Positions 10,137 through 20,926 of a stretch of 64,000 bases of DNA are shown piece by piece. The position numbers and the translations under genes are program-made. The number at the start of each line of letters is the position of its first letter. The first letter of the stretch is position 1. The DNA is taken from NCBI GenBank assembly GCA_016869435.1, contig VGEB01000002.1:16310-80309 (forward strand), written 5' to 3'. The notes under the pieces were generated by a model, which made no database searches, was not told the origin of the DNA, and worked only from the letters and a program-made list of their open reading frames with translations. The DNA comes from Alphaproteobacteria bacterium (lineage in GTDB: Bacteria; Pseudomonadota; Alphaproteobacteria; Rhizobiales; Beijerinckiaceae).

Positions 10137-11234
10137 TTACGCCTTCGGGCGTTCTTTCAAAAATCTAAAAAAAGCAATTCCGAGAAAGCCGACGACGATC
10201 AGCGTGTGCGGCGCAGTGATCGAGAAGTGATACGCCAAGGCCGCGGAAATGGCCCGCTCCGTTTGAACCCCATAGGCGTTGACGAGATAGGCGACGATGC
10301 CGGCCTCGAACAGCCCGAGTCCGGCGGGGCTTGCCGGAACGGCGATCGCCAGCGCGCCGATGACCAGCAGCGTCACCGCGTGGACAAGCGTGAAATCGAT
10401 TTCGGGCAGCAGGGTTCTGAAGGCGACGTAGACCAGGCAGACGTTGGTCATCCAGATCGAAGCGGTGAAGAAGGCGGTTCGCGCCGCGCGGTGGCGGGCG
10501 ACCAGTCGGTCGGCCTGTTGGAGAAATACGTCGAGTCGCAGAGCTCTGACGAAGCCCCAATCCGGGAGCCTCGAAGCGACGCCTTTCCGCCGCAACGCGA
10601 AAAGGCCTGCGAAGATCATCGCGACGATCATCGCGGCAGGGATCAGCATGCGTGGGTCGACCAGGCTCGAATCCGCGCTCGCCAAGATCAGCAGCGAGAG
10701 GATGACGATCGCGGTGATGTCGTAGAGTTTTTCCAGCAGGACAGCGGCGCTGATGCCGCCGATCGCATAATCGAAATAGGAGTGTCCGAAATAGATTTTC
10801 ACGCCTTCGCCGGCTCGAAACGGAATGAGGCTGTTGAAGGTGAAACCCATCGTGGCGATCAGAAAACCAGGAAGGAGTCGCCCCTCAAGCAGCGTCGACA
10901 GACGCGACCCGTAAAACAGCAGGACGAACACATTCATCGTCATTGCGATCAGGATCGCGTTGAGCGGGATTTGCTTCAGCTGCGACGTCAGGCCGGCAAA
11001 TTCGATATTGCGGTAGAGCCAGTACGAAATGAACGCGAAAAAGCAGGCGTTCAAAGCGAGAACGACATATCCGCCGCGCAGAGAAAGATATTTTCCTGCG
11101 CCGCCTGCAAGCCGCGGTCCGGAGGCTGCGGGCGAAGGCCAAGGGGAGCCGGCCGGCGAGGCGATTGCCCGCGATCGGAACGCGCGCGTCAAGGGCGTGG
11201 GTCGAAGTCGATCGTCTTCAACGCTCATGGCCAT
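10137..11234 (-). CDS. Lysylphosphatidylglycerol synthase TM-region family (UPF0104-like) membrane protein
   Basis: Multiple TM helices; LIPFRAGEGVKIYFGHSY and PASPAGLGLFEAGIV motifs. Confidence 0.75.
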   Translation of the reverse strand: MAMSVEDDRLRPTPLTRAFRSRAIASPAGSPWPSPAASGPRLAGGAGKYLSLRGGYVVLALNACFFAFISYWLYRNIEFAGLTSQLKQIPLNAILIAMTMNVFVLLFYGSRLSTLLEGRLLPGFLIATMGFTFNSLIPFRAGEGVKIYFGHSYFDYAIGGISAAVLLEKLYDITAIVILSLLILASADSSLVDPRMLIPAAMIVAMIFAGLFALRRKGVASRLPDWGFVRALRLDVFLQQADRLVARHRAARTAFFTASIWMTNVCLVYVAFRTLLPEIDFTLVHAVTLLVIGALAIAVPASPAGLGLFEAGIVAYLVNAYGVQTERAISAALAYHFSITAPHTLIVVGFLGIAFFRFLKERPKA

Positions 11235-11336
11235 CTCGCTGCGGCGGCGCGGATTCGGGCGTCGCCTTCGAAGCGGAAAAATGGCCGGCGCGTGACAAAC
11301 GCCCGGCCAATTCTCTCGCTCTATAACACTATCCGC

Positions 11337-12062
11337 TTAAGTCAGATACTGGCCGCCGTTGACGGTCAACGTGGAGCCGGTGATGAAGCCCGCGTCATCG
11401 GCGGCGAGAAACACCACGGCGCGCGCGATCTCTTCCGGCTCGCCGAGACGGCCGACCGCGATATAGGGAATGATGTGCTTGTCGAGCACGTCCTGCGGAA
11501 CGGCTTTCACCATCTCGGTGGCGATATAGCCTGGCGCGATGGCGTTGACCGTGATGCCCTTTGACGCGCTCTCCTGCGCCAGCGCCTTCACGAAGCCGAT
11601 GTCGCCGGCCTTGGAGGCGGAGTAGTTGGTCTGGCCCGCCTGTCCCTTCTGGCCGTTGATCGACGAAATGACGATGATGCGGCCGAAGCCGCGATCGCGC
11701 ATGCCGTTAATGACCGGGCGCGTGACGTTAAAGAGCGAATTGAGATTGGTGTTGATCACAGCCTGCCATTGGGCAAGGTCCATCTTGTGGAACAGACGGT
11801 CCTTGGTGATGCCGGCGTTGTTGACGAGAATTTCGACTTGGCCGAGGTCCTTCTCGATCTGAGCGAGTCCGGCTGCGCAGGCGTCGTAGTCCGCAACGTC
11901 GAACTTATAGACGGGAATGCCAGTCTCCGCCTTGAACTTATTGGCGGCTTCGTCATTGCCGGCGTAGGTGGCCGCGACAGTGTAGCCCGCCGCTTTCAGC
12001 GCCTTGGAAATCGCTTCGCCAATGCCGCGCGTGCCGCCTGTCACAACTGCAGTTCTTGCCAT
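11337..12062 (-). CDS. phaB: Acetoacetyl-CoA reductase
   Basis: [47 protein letters not shown]; adjacent to phaA. Confidence 0.92.
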   Translation of the reverse strand: MARTAVVTGGTRGIGEAISKALKAAGYTVAATYAGNDEAANKFKAETGIPVYKFDVADYDACAAGLAQIEKDLGQVEILVNNAGITKDRLFHKMDLAQWQAVINTNLNSLFNVTRPVINGMRDRGFGRIIVISSINGQKGQAGQTNYSASKAGDIGFVKALAQESASKGITVNAIAPGYIATEMVKAVPQDVLDKHIIPYIAVGRLGEPEEIARAVVFLAADDAGFITGSTLTVNGGQYLT

Positions 12063-12098
12063 TAAAGAGGTCTCCTCCTGAATCGATTACGCTTGTAT

Positions 12099-12176
12099 CG
12101 GCAGTCGGCAGTCGTGAGTGGGCAGTAGGAGAATATCGCAGCCCGACTGCCTATTGCCTATTGCCGACTGCCTATG
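12099..12176. repeat. Heptamer-type intergenic repeat forming an inverted structure between phaA and phaB
   Basis: gactgcc-tattgcc-tattgcc-gactgcc-tat faced by cggcagtcggcagtcg...gggcagtagg. Confidence 0.6.
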
Positions 12177-12177
12177 A

Positions 12178-13350
<1,173 letters not shown>

Positions 13351-13592
13351 CTGTCGCTCTCCTCAAAGAATAGTCCAACCGCCCGACCGCCTTGGCCGGC
13401 CAGGGGGCGAATTGTCGGTCTTTCGCGCTTGCGGTGGGCAAGCCGGGGCCCGTTTTGCACGGAATCGGGTGGTCGCGAAAGGCTTTCGGCACGAAAATAT
13501 TGCCGCAGGCGCCAATTTGCGCGTATCGTTCGAGCTAGGCGACTGAATTTAGGCGGACGGCGGACGTGCGGCGAGGGGAGCGTGTCAGGCGT

Positions 13593-14213
13593 ATGGCGAC
13601 CGAGAAGAAACCCACGACCATCAAAAAATACGCCAATCGTCGACTCTACGACACCGGAACGAGTACTTATGTGACGCTCGAAGATCTCGCGGCGATGGTC
13701 AAGCGCGGCGAGGATTTCGTCGTATGCGATGCAAAAACCGGTGAGGACATCACCCGCCCCGTACTCACCCAGATTATATTCGAGCAGGAGGGGAAGGAGG
13801 GGCAGAGCCTGCTGCCGATCGCCTTCCTGCGCCAGCTCATCCGCTTTTACGGCGATTCGATGCAGATGCTCGTGCCGAGCTATCTCGAATTTTCGATCGA
13901 CAAGCTCACCAAGGAACAACAGAAATTTCGCGACCAATTCGCCTCGGCGCTCGGCGTCGGCGCCGGTCCCTTTGCCGAGCCGACCCGCGCCGCCTTCCAG
14001 TCGCTCGAAGAGCAGGCCCGCAAGAACATGGCTGTGTTCCGTCAGGCGCTGACCATGTTCAACCCCTTCGGCGTGCCGACGGAAGGCATGATGACCACCG
14101 GGCCGGCGGTCGATGAGCATGAGGCGGGCGCGCGCAAGGAAGGCGGCGACGTCGCCGATTTGAAGCGCCAGCTCGACGAGTTGAACAAGCGCATCGATAA
14201 TCTGTCGAAGTAA
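13593..14213 (+). CDS. phaR: Polyhydroxyalkanoate synthesis repressor
   Basis: IKKYANRRLYDTGTSTYVTLEDLAAMVKRGEDFVVCDAKTGEDITRPVLTQII is the conserved PHB/PHA accumulation regulator domain. Confidence 0.95.
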   Translation: MATEKKPTTIKKYANRRLYDTGTSTYVTLEDLAAMVKRGEDFVVCDAKTGEDITRPVLTQIIFEQEGKEGQSLLPIAFLRQLIRFYGDSMQMLVPSYLEFSIDKLTKEQQKFRDQFASALGVGAGPFAEPTRAAFQSLEEQARKNMAVFRQALTMFNPFGVPTEGMMTTGPAVDEHEAGARKEGGDVADLKRQLDELNKRIDNLSK

Positions 14214-14246
14214 GGGTTAGGCGTTCTGCATAACGCGGGGTTCTTC

Positions 14247-14380
14247 CTTCTCCTGCTTGCGGGAGAAGGTGTCGCGCGAAGGCGCGACGGATGAGGGCCA
14301 ACGTTGTTCAGAAAATTGCAATGCCCTCACCCGACCCGGCTTCGCCGGGCCACCCTCTCCCGCGAGCGGGAGAGGGAGAG
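14247..14380. repeat. Intergenic palindromic repeat with several hairpins
   Basis: ccttctcc..gggagaagg; gtcgcgc-gaag-gcgcgac; cccggcttcgccggg; ctctcccgcgagcgggagag. Confidence 0.65.
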
Positions 14381-14393
14381 ACGCCCCGCGGAT

Positions 14394-15491
14394 TTACGTA
14401 TTAAATCTGAAATGCATCACGTCGCCGTCGGCGACCACATATTCCTTGCCTTCGAGCCTTAAGCGCCCGGCGTCGCGGGCGCCGGATTCGCCTTTATTCG
14501 TGACGTAATCGTCATAGGCGATCGTCTCGGCGCGAATGAAGCCTTTTTCGAAATCGGTGTGGATCACGCCGGCCGCCTGCGGGGCGCGCACGCCTTTCTC
14601 GATGGTCCAGGCGCGCGCCTCCTTCGGGCCGACGGTAAAATAGGTGATGAGATGCAGAAGGTCATAGCCGGCGCGGATGACGCGATTGAGCCCTGGCTCG
14701 GTCAGGCCGACGGCTTCGAGATAATCCTTCTGCTCGTCGGCCGGCAGCACCGCGATTTCGCTTTCGATCTTCGCCGAAACGACGACCGAGGCGGCGTCTT
14801 CCTCCGCCGCGCGCGTGGCGACTTTCGCCGAATGGGCATTGCCTTCGGCCGCTGACGCCTCTTCGACGTTGCAGACGTAAAGCACGGGCTTCGACGACAG
14901 GAGCCCAAGGCCCGCGAAGTCGGCGCGCTCGTCGTCGCTGACCTTGGCGAGGCGGGCGGGCTTGCCCTCGCGCAGCAAGACGAGACAGCGATTCATCAGA
15001 TCGACGAGCTCTTTGGCCTCCTTGTCGCCGCCCTTCGCCTTTTTCTCCATTGCGACGACGCGCTTCTCGAGACTTTCGAGATCGGCCAGCATCAGCTCGG
15101 TCTCGATCGTCTCGATGTCGCGGATCGGATCGACGGCGCCCTCGACATGAGTCACGTCGCCGTCCTCGAAACAGCGCACGACATGGGCGATGGCGTCGCA
15201 TTCGCGAATATTGGCGAGGAACTGATTGCCGAGCCCTTCGCCCTTGGAGGCGCCGCGCACGAGGCCGGCGATGTCGACGAAGGTCAGCCGGGTCGGAATG
15301 ATTTCTTTCGAGCCGGCGATCTTGGCCAGCGCTTCGAGTCTCGGATCAGGAACGGCGACTTCGCCGACATTGGGCTCGATCGTGCAGAAGGGGTAATTCG
15401 CGGCCTGCGCCGCGGCAGTCTGCGTGAGCGCATTGAAGAGGGTCGACTTGCCGACGTTCGGCAGGCCGACGATGCCACATTTGAAGCCCAT
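14394..15491 (-). CDS. ychF: Redox-regulated ATPase/GTPase YchF
   Basis: MGFKCGIVGLPNVGKSTLFNALT; NYPFCTIEPNVGEVAVPDPRL; C-terminal TGS region. Confidence 0.95.
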   Translation of the reverse strand: MGFKCGIVGLPNVGKSTLFNALTQTAAAQAANYPFCTIEPNVGEVAVPDPRLEALAKIAGSKEIIPTRLTFVDIAGLVRGASKGEGLGNQFLANIRECDAIAHVVRCFEDGDVTHVEGAVDPIRDIETIETELMLADLESLEKRVVAMEKKAKGGDKEAKELVDLMNRCLVLLREGKPARLAKVSDDERADFAGLGLLSSKPVLYVCNVEEASAAEGNAHSAKVATRAAEEDAASVVVSAKIESEIAVLPADEQKDYLEAVGLTEPGLNRVIRAGYDLLHLITYFTVGPKEARAWTIEKGVRAPQAAGVIHTDFEKGFIRAETIAYDDYVTNKGESGARDAGRLRLEGKEYVVADGDVMHFRFNT

Positions 15492-15605
15492 TTCCGTCCC
15501 GGTTTTCGATTGCGCGTTGCGGCGCGGTATGCGGGGCGGCGCGGGAAAAGGCAAGGGGGACGCGTGGTCCCCCTCGTCTGCATGCCGCGACAGTCGGCGC
15601 GCGGC

Positions 15606-17393
15606 CTAGAGGCTCTTCAAATATTCGAGAAGCGCCTTCTTATCGCTCTCGGGGAGCGATGTTCCGAAGTCGTGCCCGCAACGGCTATTGCCGGACGCGT
15701 CGCGACTCTTCGGATCGCAACTGGCGGTGGTGGTATATGTATAATCGAACCTCGTCTGATCCTTGGCGAGACCGACATTTTCGATGTCATAAGCTGGACC
15801 GACCTTGAACGAAGGCGGACGGTCAGCGGGCTTTTTCAAGAGATCGGCGAGCGTTGGCACTGATCCGTTGTGCAGATAGGGCGCCGCCGCCCAAATGCCT
15901 TCCATGACGCGCGCCTCATAGGCCGGCGGCACCTTTTGATCCGGGTCTCGGTAAAGCTCAGCCAGGCTTTTCTTGATGACGCCGACAAAATTCTCCTTCA
16001 ACGCCTGCGACGTAGCCTCAGGCTGGCCGGCCTGAGTTTCCAGGCACTCGCGCAGCAGGGGTTCGTACAAGCGAATGTCTTTGAAATGTATCGGCGCGCG
16101 AAGAATCGATTGGACGACCGCCACGGTCAAAATATTGAACAGCTTTTCATCCTTGCCCTTCAGTCTTTGGGTGAAAGGAGGTTTTGGGATCAGCTGATTC
16201 TCAAGCACGCCGCTATTGCCGACGCGGCCGAGAACGCCGTATTCCGCAACGTCCGTTCCGACGTCCTTTATCGGCGTTTTCCACGTGAATTTCGCGCACA
16301 ACCGCTTGGCGGCGTCCTTGGTGTTGATCTCGTGACAGTTCGCCCCGCATTCGCGGTCGTAGATTTTCTTGCCGGCGTCGGCGAGGCCTTTGTCGATAGA
16401 CCACTGCCATTTCGGCGGCTCGATTTTGCGGACGAGCGTTTCGAGACGCATCAGGCCCGGCATATTGAGCGACGAGCCGTCAAGATATTCCACGCCGTCC
16501 GGAAACCAACGATCCTTGCGGGGATGAAAGACGCCGAAGACGCCATAAACCTCGCCGACGTTGCGCGCGAGGCCAAGAATGTCGTCGCCATTTTCCGCAA
16601 ATCCCGGCCACTGCGTCATGTCCTGAACAGGCGCATTCCAAATGAAAGGATAGCGGACCGGCGCGTTGGCTCTTTTTATGTTCTCTTTGATGATGTGATC
16701 GGGGCCGGTCCCGATATCCAATCCTGAGACGCGGTTGAAGATCATCGACACCGCGTCGAGGCGGCCGACGCCCCATCCTGCCGGCGGCAGGGACTCTTTC
16801 ATCAGCGTATGATAGGGCGTGAACCAGTCAGCTGCCTGCTTGTGCAAGAGCTTGCGTTCCTGGTCCGTCGCATTCGGACCCAGCACCTGCTTGGCGAATT
16901 CAGCGAATGTCGGCGTGTCGTTCAAGGCCTTGTCGACGGAGGCGTCGACGTCTGCAAAGAATTTCTGAATGTCGACGATGGCAGGGCCGCCGTCGACGCG
17001 CCAGGACACATTGCCCACGTCGATCTGGCGCGTATGGCACGCGGCGCATGTCATGCTGAGCGTATCGACGCCTCCTTCCGAGGCGACAAGAAACCCGACA
17101 GGGAGGCCATCCGCGTTATCCGGATTGGGCAGGTAGCCGTAGCGTGTCATGCCATCGTCAAGAAAATGGGAGCCGTCCGAGCGCTTGAGCGCTTTGAACC
17201 AGTCGAGCGGTATGATGCGCGCGCCCTGGTCGAGACTGTAGAACTCTCGACGCTCGGCGGGCGTCCAATGAGCGCCCTGATCAGAATATTTCAGTTCGGC
17301 GGCTGACGAAGAGTTTGCCGCCGCAAGCGCCAACAGCGCAGCGGCCGCGACGCGCGCTTTCAACGGCGCGCGCAATGATTTTGCAATCATGAC
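15606..17393 (-). CDS. Di-heme cytochrome c (cytochrome c peroxidase / RoxA-like family), secreted
   Basis: Signal peptide; CAACHTRQ heme motif, second ECGANCHEIN (CX3CH), AAPYLHNGSVPTLADLL and GHDFGTSLPESDKKALLEYLKSL. Confidence 0.75.
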   Translation of the reverse strand, partial: VMIAKSLRAPLKARVAAAALLALAAANSSSAAELKYSDQGAHWTPAERREFYSLDQGARIIPLDWFKALKRSDGSHFLDDGMTRYGYLPNPDNADGLPVGFLVASEGGVDTLSMTCAACHTRQIDVGNVSWRVDGGPAIVDIQKFFADVDASVDKALNDTPTFAEFAKQVLGPNATDQERKLLHKQAADWFTPYHTLMKESLPPAGWGVGRLDAVSMIFNRVSGLDIGTGPDHIIKENIKRANAPVRYPFIWNAPVQDMTQWPGFAENGDDILGLARNVGEVYGVFGVFHPRKDRWFPDGVEYLDGSSLNMPGLMRLETLVRKIEPPKWQWSIDKGLADAGKKIYDRECGANCHEINTKDAAKRLCAKFTWKTPIKDVGTDVAEYGVLGRVGNSGVLENQLIPKPPFTQRLKGKDEKLFNILTVAVVQSILRAPIHFKDIRLYEPLLRECLETQAGQPEATSQALKENFVGVIKKSLAELYRDPDQKVPPAYEARVMEGIWAAAPYLHNGSVPTLADLLKKPADRPPSFKVGPAYDIENVGLAKDQTRFDYTYTTTASCDPKSRDASGNSRCGHDFGTSLPESDKKALLEYLKSL

Positions 17394-17479
17394 TCCTCCA
17401 ATAGAACAGAATATGCGATGCAACTAGAGCACAGGCGCGCGCGTTTCACAATGGGCGCGAAGGGCGCGCCAGTTGTGCG

Positions 17480-18883
17480 ATGCGTTCACGGCCAAGCGAC
17501 ACGAGCATGAAGAGATTCTCCCGGAGCGTTTGCGTGCTGCTTGCGGCGATATTGACGATAGCCGCGATAGACGCGCCACGCGCCGCCGAAACGGCGACGC
17601 CCGAATCGGCGCCTGGTTCGGCGCAATCGCCGTCGCCGCCCGCCGAGGCCGCGCCTTCGACATTGACGCCGTCCGAGGCCGCGCCCTCGACGTCGGCGCC
17701 GCCCCTCGACGCGGCGCCCGCAGCGCCGGGACCGGCGATTCCTGCGTCCGCGCAGACCGCGCGCAAACCAAAGCCAAAACCCGCGCCAGTGCGCGAGACG
17801 GCGCTTTCCGACGACCCCACGCCGGCGTTGCAGCCGCAAACCTTCTTCACGACCGCGAAGGCGGCGGATCGCTACCGGCAGATCGTCGAAGCCGGCGGAT
17901 GGCCGATCGTCGGAGTCTCGCTTCGGCCCGGCGCAAAGGGCCCGGCGGTTTCGGCGCTGCGCCGGCGACTTGCGGCCGAAGACGACAGCGTCGCCGATAC
18001 GACGAAACAGAAGTGGGACGCCGATCTCACGGCGGCGGTGAAGCGCTTCCAGTTTCGCATGGGACTGAAACAAACTGGCGTCGTCGCCGGCGCGACTCTG
18101 CGTGAGCTCGACGTGCCGGCGGAGACCCGCTTCCGTCAGCTTGATTCGACGGCGCGGCGACTCACCGCGCTCGAATTCGCCTTCGGACCGCGTTACATCG
18201 TCGTCAACATTCCGTCGACCGCAGTCGATGCGGTGGAGGATGATCGCGTGACTCGTCGCTACGCCGCGATCGTCGGCGATCTCGAGCATCACTCGCCGGA
18301 GCTGCAGGCGAAAGTCGTCGCGGTCAACATCAATCCGACATGGACGGTTCCGGCGTCGATCGTCAAAAACGAGATCGCGCCGAAAATGTTGAAGGACCCG
18401 ACCTATCTCAAGCGCTCGCATATTCGCGTCCTCAACGCGCATGGCGAAGAAATCGATCCGCGTTCGATCAACTGGGCGGGCGAGCGCGCCGCCCAATACA
18501 CGCTGCGTCAGGATTCGGGCGCGGACAATTCACTGGGATCGATTCGCATCTCGATGCCCAACCGCTATTCCGTCTATATGCATGACACGCCGTCCCGAAA
18601 TCTCTTCGCCAATGATTATCGCTTCCTCTCGCATGGCTGCGTGCGCGTGCAGGGCGTCGTCGATCTCGCCGCCTGGCTGCTCGACGGCGCATCCGGTCCG
18701 CAGATGAGCAAGGATGAGATCAATGAGAAGATCAAATCGGGGGCGCGCGAGGAAGTGCGGCTGACGCAGCATGTGCCGGTGGCGTGGGTCTATATGACCG
18801 GCTGGGCGTCCGCGGATGGCGTCGTGCATTTTCGCGATGACGTCTACCATCTCGACGAAGTCGGCGACGTCGCCGAGCAGTAA
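17480..18883 (+). CDS. L,D-transpeptidase with peptidoglycan-binding domain (YcbB/LdtD-like)
   Basis: PG-binding DADLTAAVKRFQFRMGLKQTG; YkuD motif MHDTPSRNLFANDYRFLSHGCVRVQGVVDLA. Confidence 0.9.
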   Translation: MRSRPSDTSMKRFSRSVCVLLAAILTIAAIDAPRAAETATPESAPGSAQSPSPPAEAAPSTLTPSEAAPSTSAPPLDAAPAAPGPAIPASAQTARKPKPKPAPVRETALSDDPTPALQPQTFFTTAKAADRYRQIVEAGGWPIVGVSLRPGAKGPAVSALRRRLAAEDDSVADTTKQKWDADLTAAVKRFQFRMGLKQTGVVAGATLRELDVPAETRFRQLDSTARRLTALEFAFGPRYIVVNIPSTAVDAVEDDRVTRRYAAIVGDLEHHSPELQAKVVAVNINPTWTVPASIVKNEIAPKMLKDPTYLKRSHIRVLNAHGEEIDPRSINWAGERAAQYTLRQDSGADNSLGSIRISMPNRYSVYMHDTPSRNLFANDYRFLSHGCVRVQGVVDLAAWLLDGASGPQMSKDEINEKIKSGAREEVRLTQHVPVAWVYMTGWASADGVVHFRDDVYHLDEVGDVAEQ

Positions 18884-18884
18884 G

Positions 18885-19325
18885 CTACAGCGTCAGCCTG
18901 TAGCGCACGAAATTGTCGGCTTGAACGAACCTGTCGTAGAGCCGCCGCGCGGCCTCATTGTTTGCGCGCGTAACCCAGTAGAGCTGCGACCAGCCGCGCG
19001 CGCGTCCAAGATCGATGAGGTCTTGAATGAGCGCGCGCCCCACGCCCTCGCCGCGAATGGTTGGATCGACGAAAAGGTCTTCGAGGTAACAGAGCGGAGA
19101 AGACGTCCAACTGCTTTCATGCAGCACAGAGACGGAGAAGCCGACGACGCGTGCGTCTACTTCGGCGATCCGTCCGATTAAGGAAGATGTCGGATCGAGC
19201 AGACGGCGTAGCGTATTTTCCGTCACTTCGGCCGGCACAGAGGTTTCGTAGAAATCATTGTAGCCGTCCCAGAGCCTTCGCCAGTCTTCGGCGTCCGCAT
19301 CCCGAATGTCCCGCACAAGAGTCAT
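18885..19325 (-). CDS. GNAT family N-acetyltransferase
   Basis: CYLEDLFVDPTIRGEGVGRALIQDLIDLGRARGWSQLYWVTRANNEAARRLYDRF; start trimmed. Confidence 0.85.
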   Translation of the reverse strand: MTLVRDIRDADAEDWRRLWDGYNDFYETSVPAEVTENTLRRLLDPTSSLIGRIAEVDARVVGFSVSVLHESSWTSSPLCYLEDLFVDPTIRGEGVGRALIQDLIDLGRARGWSQLYWVTRANNEAARRLYDRFVQADNFVRYRLTL

Positions 19326-20119
19326 TCGTCCACCGCTCGCGCGCTTTCGTGCCAGCCGCGCAGCAGAAGATAGGACAGCGCGGCGAGCGCGCCGTAAATT
19401 GCGAGGCCGCTCAGCGAAATCAGCGCCAGCGCTGCGAACATGCGCGGAATGTCGAGTCGGAATCCGGCCTCGACGATGCGATAGGCGAGCCCGGTTCCTT
19501 GACCCGAGGCACCCGCCGCGAGTTCGGCGACGATCGCGCCGATGAGCGCCAATCCACCGCCGATGCGCAAGCCGGCAAGGAACTGCGGCAGCGCCGACGG
19601 CAGCCGCAGATATATCAGCTTCTGCCATGCCGACGCATGATAGAGGTCAAAGAGATCGCGCAAACCGAAGTCGACAGAGGCCAATCCCAGTGACGTATTC
19701 GAAAGAATCGGAAAGAAGGCGACGAGAAAGGCGCAGACGAGCACCGCGTTGCCGGGTTGCAAATAAACGAGCAGCAGAGGCGCAATGGCGATGATCGGCG
19801 TCACTTGCAGTGTGATGGCGAAGGGCAGCAGCGCGCGCTCCAGCCACTTCGACTGCGCGATAAGAAGCGCCAGCGCCACGCCGCAAACGGTGGCGATGAC
19901 AAACGCCTCGAAGGTGACGCCGAGAGTCACCATCAGCGACGAGAACAGAAGGGCGCGGTCTTCAATAAGCTTGTCGAGAATGGCGGAGGGCGCGGGGAGA
20001 ATATAGGGCGGAATGTGCTTCCACTGCACGAACCCTTCCCAGAGGGCCAGCGCCGCAAGGAACACGGCAAGCGGCACGCCGACGTCGCGCCATTGCATCG
20101 TTTGTCGCCGCCGGCTCAC
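19322..20119 (-). CDS. ABC transporter permease (SsuC/TauC-type)
   Basis: BPD_transp_1-type TM pattern; operonic with ATPase and NMT1-like binding protein. Confidence 0.88.
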   Translation of the reverse strand: MSRRRQTMQWRDVGVPLAVFLAALALWEGFVQWKHIPPYILPAPSAILDKLIEDRALLFSSLMVTLGVTFEAFVIATVCGVALALLIAQSKWLERALLPFAITLQVTPIIAIAPLLLVYLQPGNAVLVCAFLVAFFPILSNTSLGLASVDFGLRDLFDLYHASAWQKLIYLRLPSALPQFLAGLRIGGGLALIGAIVAELAAGASGQGTGLAYRIVEAGFRLDIPRMFAALALISLSGLAIYGALAALSYLLLRGWHESARAVDE

Positions 20120-20910
20120 GTCGTCGCCTCTTCAATTGAGATGCGGAGCGCCTGCGACGCGCGGCGGCATATGTCGGCGAAGGACTTGCTCGACCGATAG
20201 TCCTCGTCGCGCGCCATCGTCGGGTCGATCGCAATCTCGTCGATAATTCTGCCGCCGCGTCGCGACATCACGACGATGCGCGTCGAAAGATAGGCGGCTT
20301 CGAACACCGAATGGGTGACGAAGACGATCGTCGCGCCCAGCCGGCGCTTGAGCGCCAGCAGATCATCGTTGAGCTTGAAACGCGTCACTTCGTCCAGGGC
20401 GGCGAAAGGTTCGTCCATCATGATCAGCGCCGGCCGGGTCGCCAGGGCGCGGGCGATCGCGCAGCGCATCCTCATGCCGCCGGAGAGTTCGCGCGGCAGC
20501 GTGCGCGCGAACTTTTCCAGACCGACATGCGCAAGCGCCTCGTTGACGCGCGGCGCCGACGCTTCGCGCGAAAGGCCGGCGAGTCGCATTGGCAAGAAGA
20601 CATTGTCGAAAACGCTCGCCCAGGGAAGCAGCGTCGCGTCCTGAAAGACGAAGCCGATGTTGCTCTTGAGCTGCGGCGCGCTCCACTCGATCGAACCAGC
20701 CGTCGGATCGGCGAGACCGGCGATCAGTCGCAGCACCGTCGACTTGCCGCAGCCCGAAGGCCCGAGCAGCGTCAGGGTCTCGCCTTCACGCACGTCGAGT
20801 TCGTAGTCGGCGAGGGCGACGAGCCCGTTCGGGAAGGTTTTGCCGACAGCGCGGAGCGAAACGAGCGCGGGCGCCGTTTGTTGCGCTTCGGCGCCGTCGA
20901 TCGCCGTCAT
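20116..20910 (-). CDS. ABC transporter ATP-binding protein
   Basis: Walker A LLGPSGCGKSTVLRLIAGL, signature LSGGMRMRCAIARALATRPALIMMDEPFAALD. Confidence 0.95.
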   Translation of the reverse strand: MTAIDGAEAQQTAPALVSLRAVGKTFPNGLVALADYELDVREGETLTLLGPSGCGKSTVLRLIAGLADPTAGSIEWSAPQLKSNIGFVFQDATLLPWASVFDNVFLPMRLAGLSREASAPRVNEALAHVGLEKFARTLPRELSGGMRMRCAIARALATRPALIMMDEPFAALDEVTRFKLNDDLLALKRRLGATIVFVTHSVFEAAYLSTRIVVMSRRGGRIIDEIAIDPTMARDEDYRSSKSFADICRRASQALRISIEEATT

Positions 20911-20926
20911 GACGGCGTTCCCGGAG

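Noticed and set aside
10206-11564. 452-aa plus-strand ORF
   Set aside because: Antisense to the LPG synthase-like gene and phaB; charged low-complexity translation without recognisable motifs.
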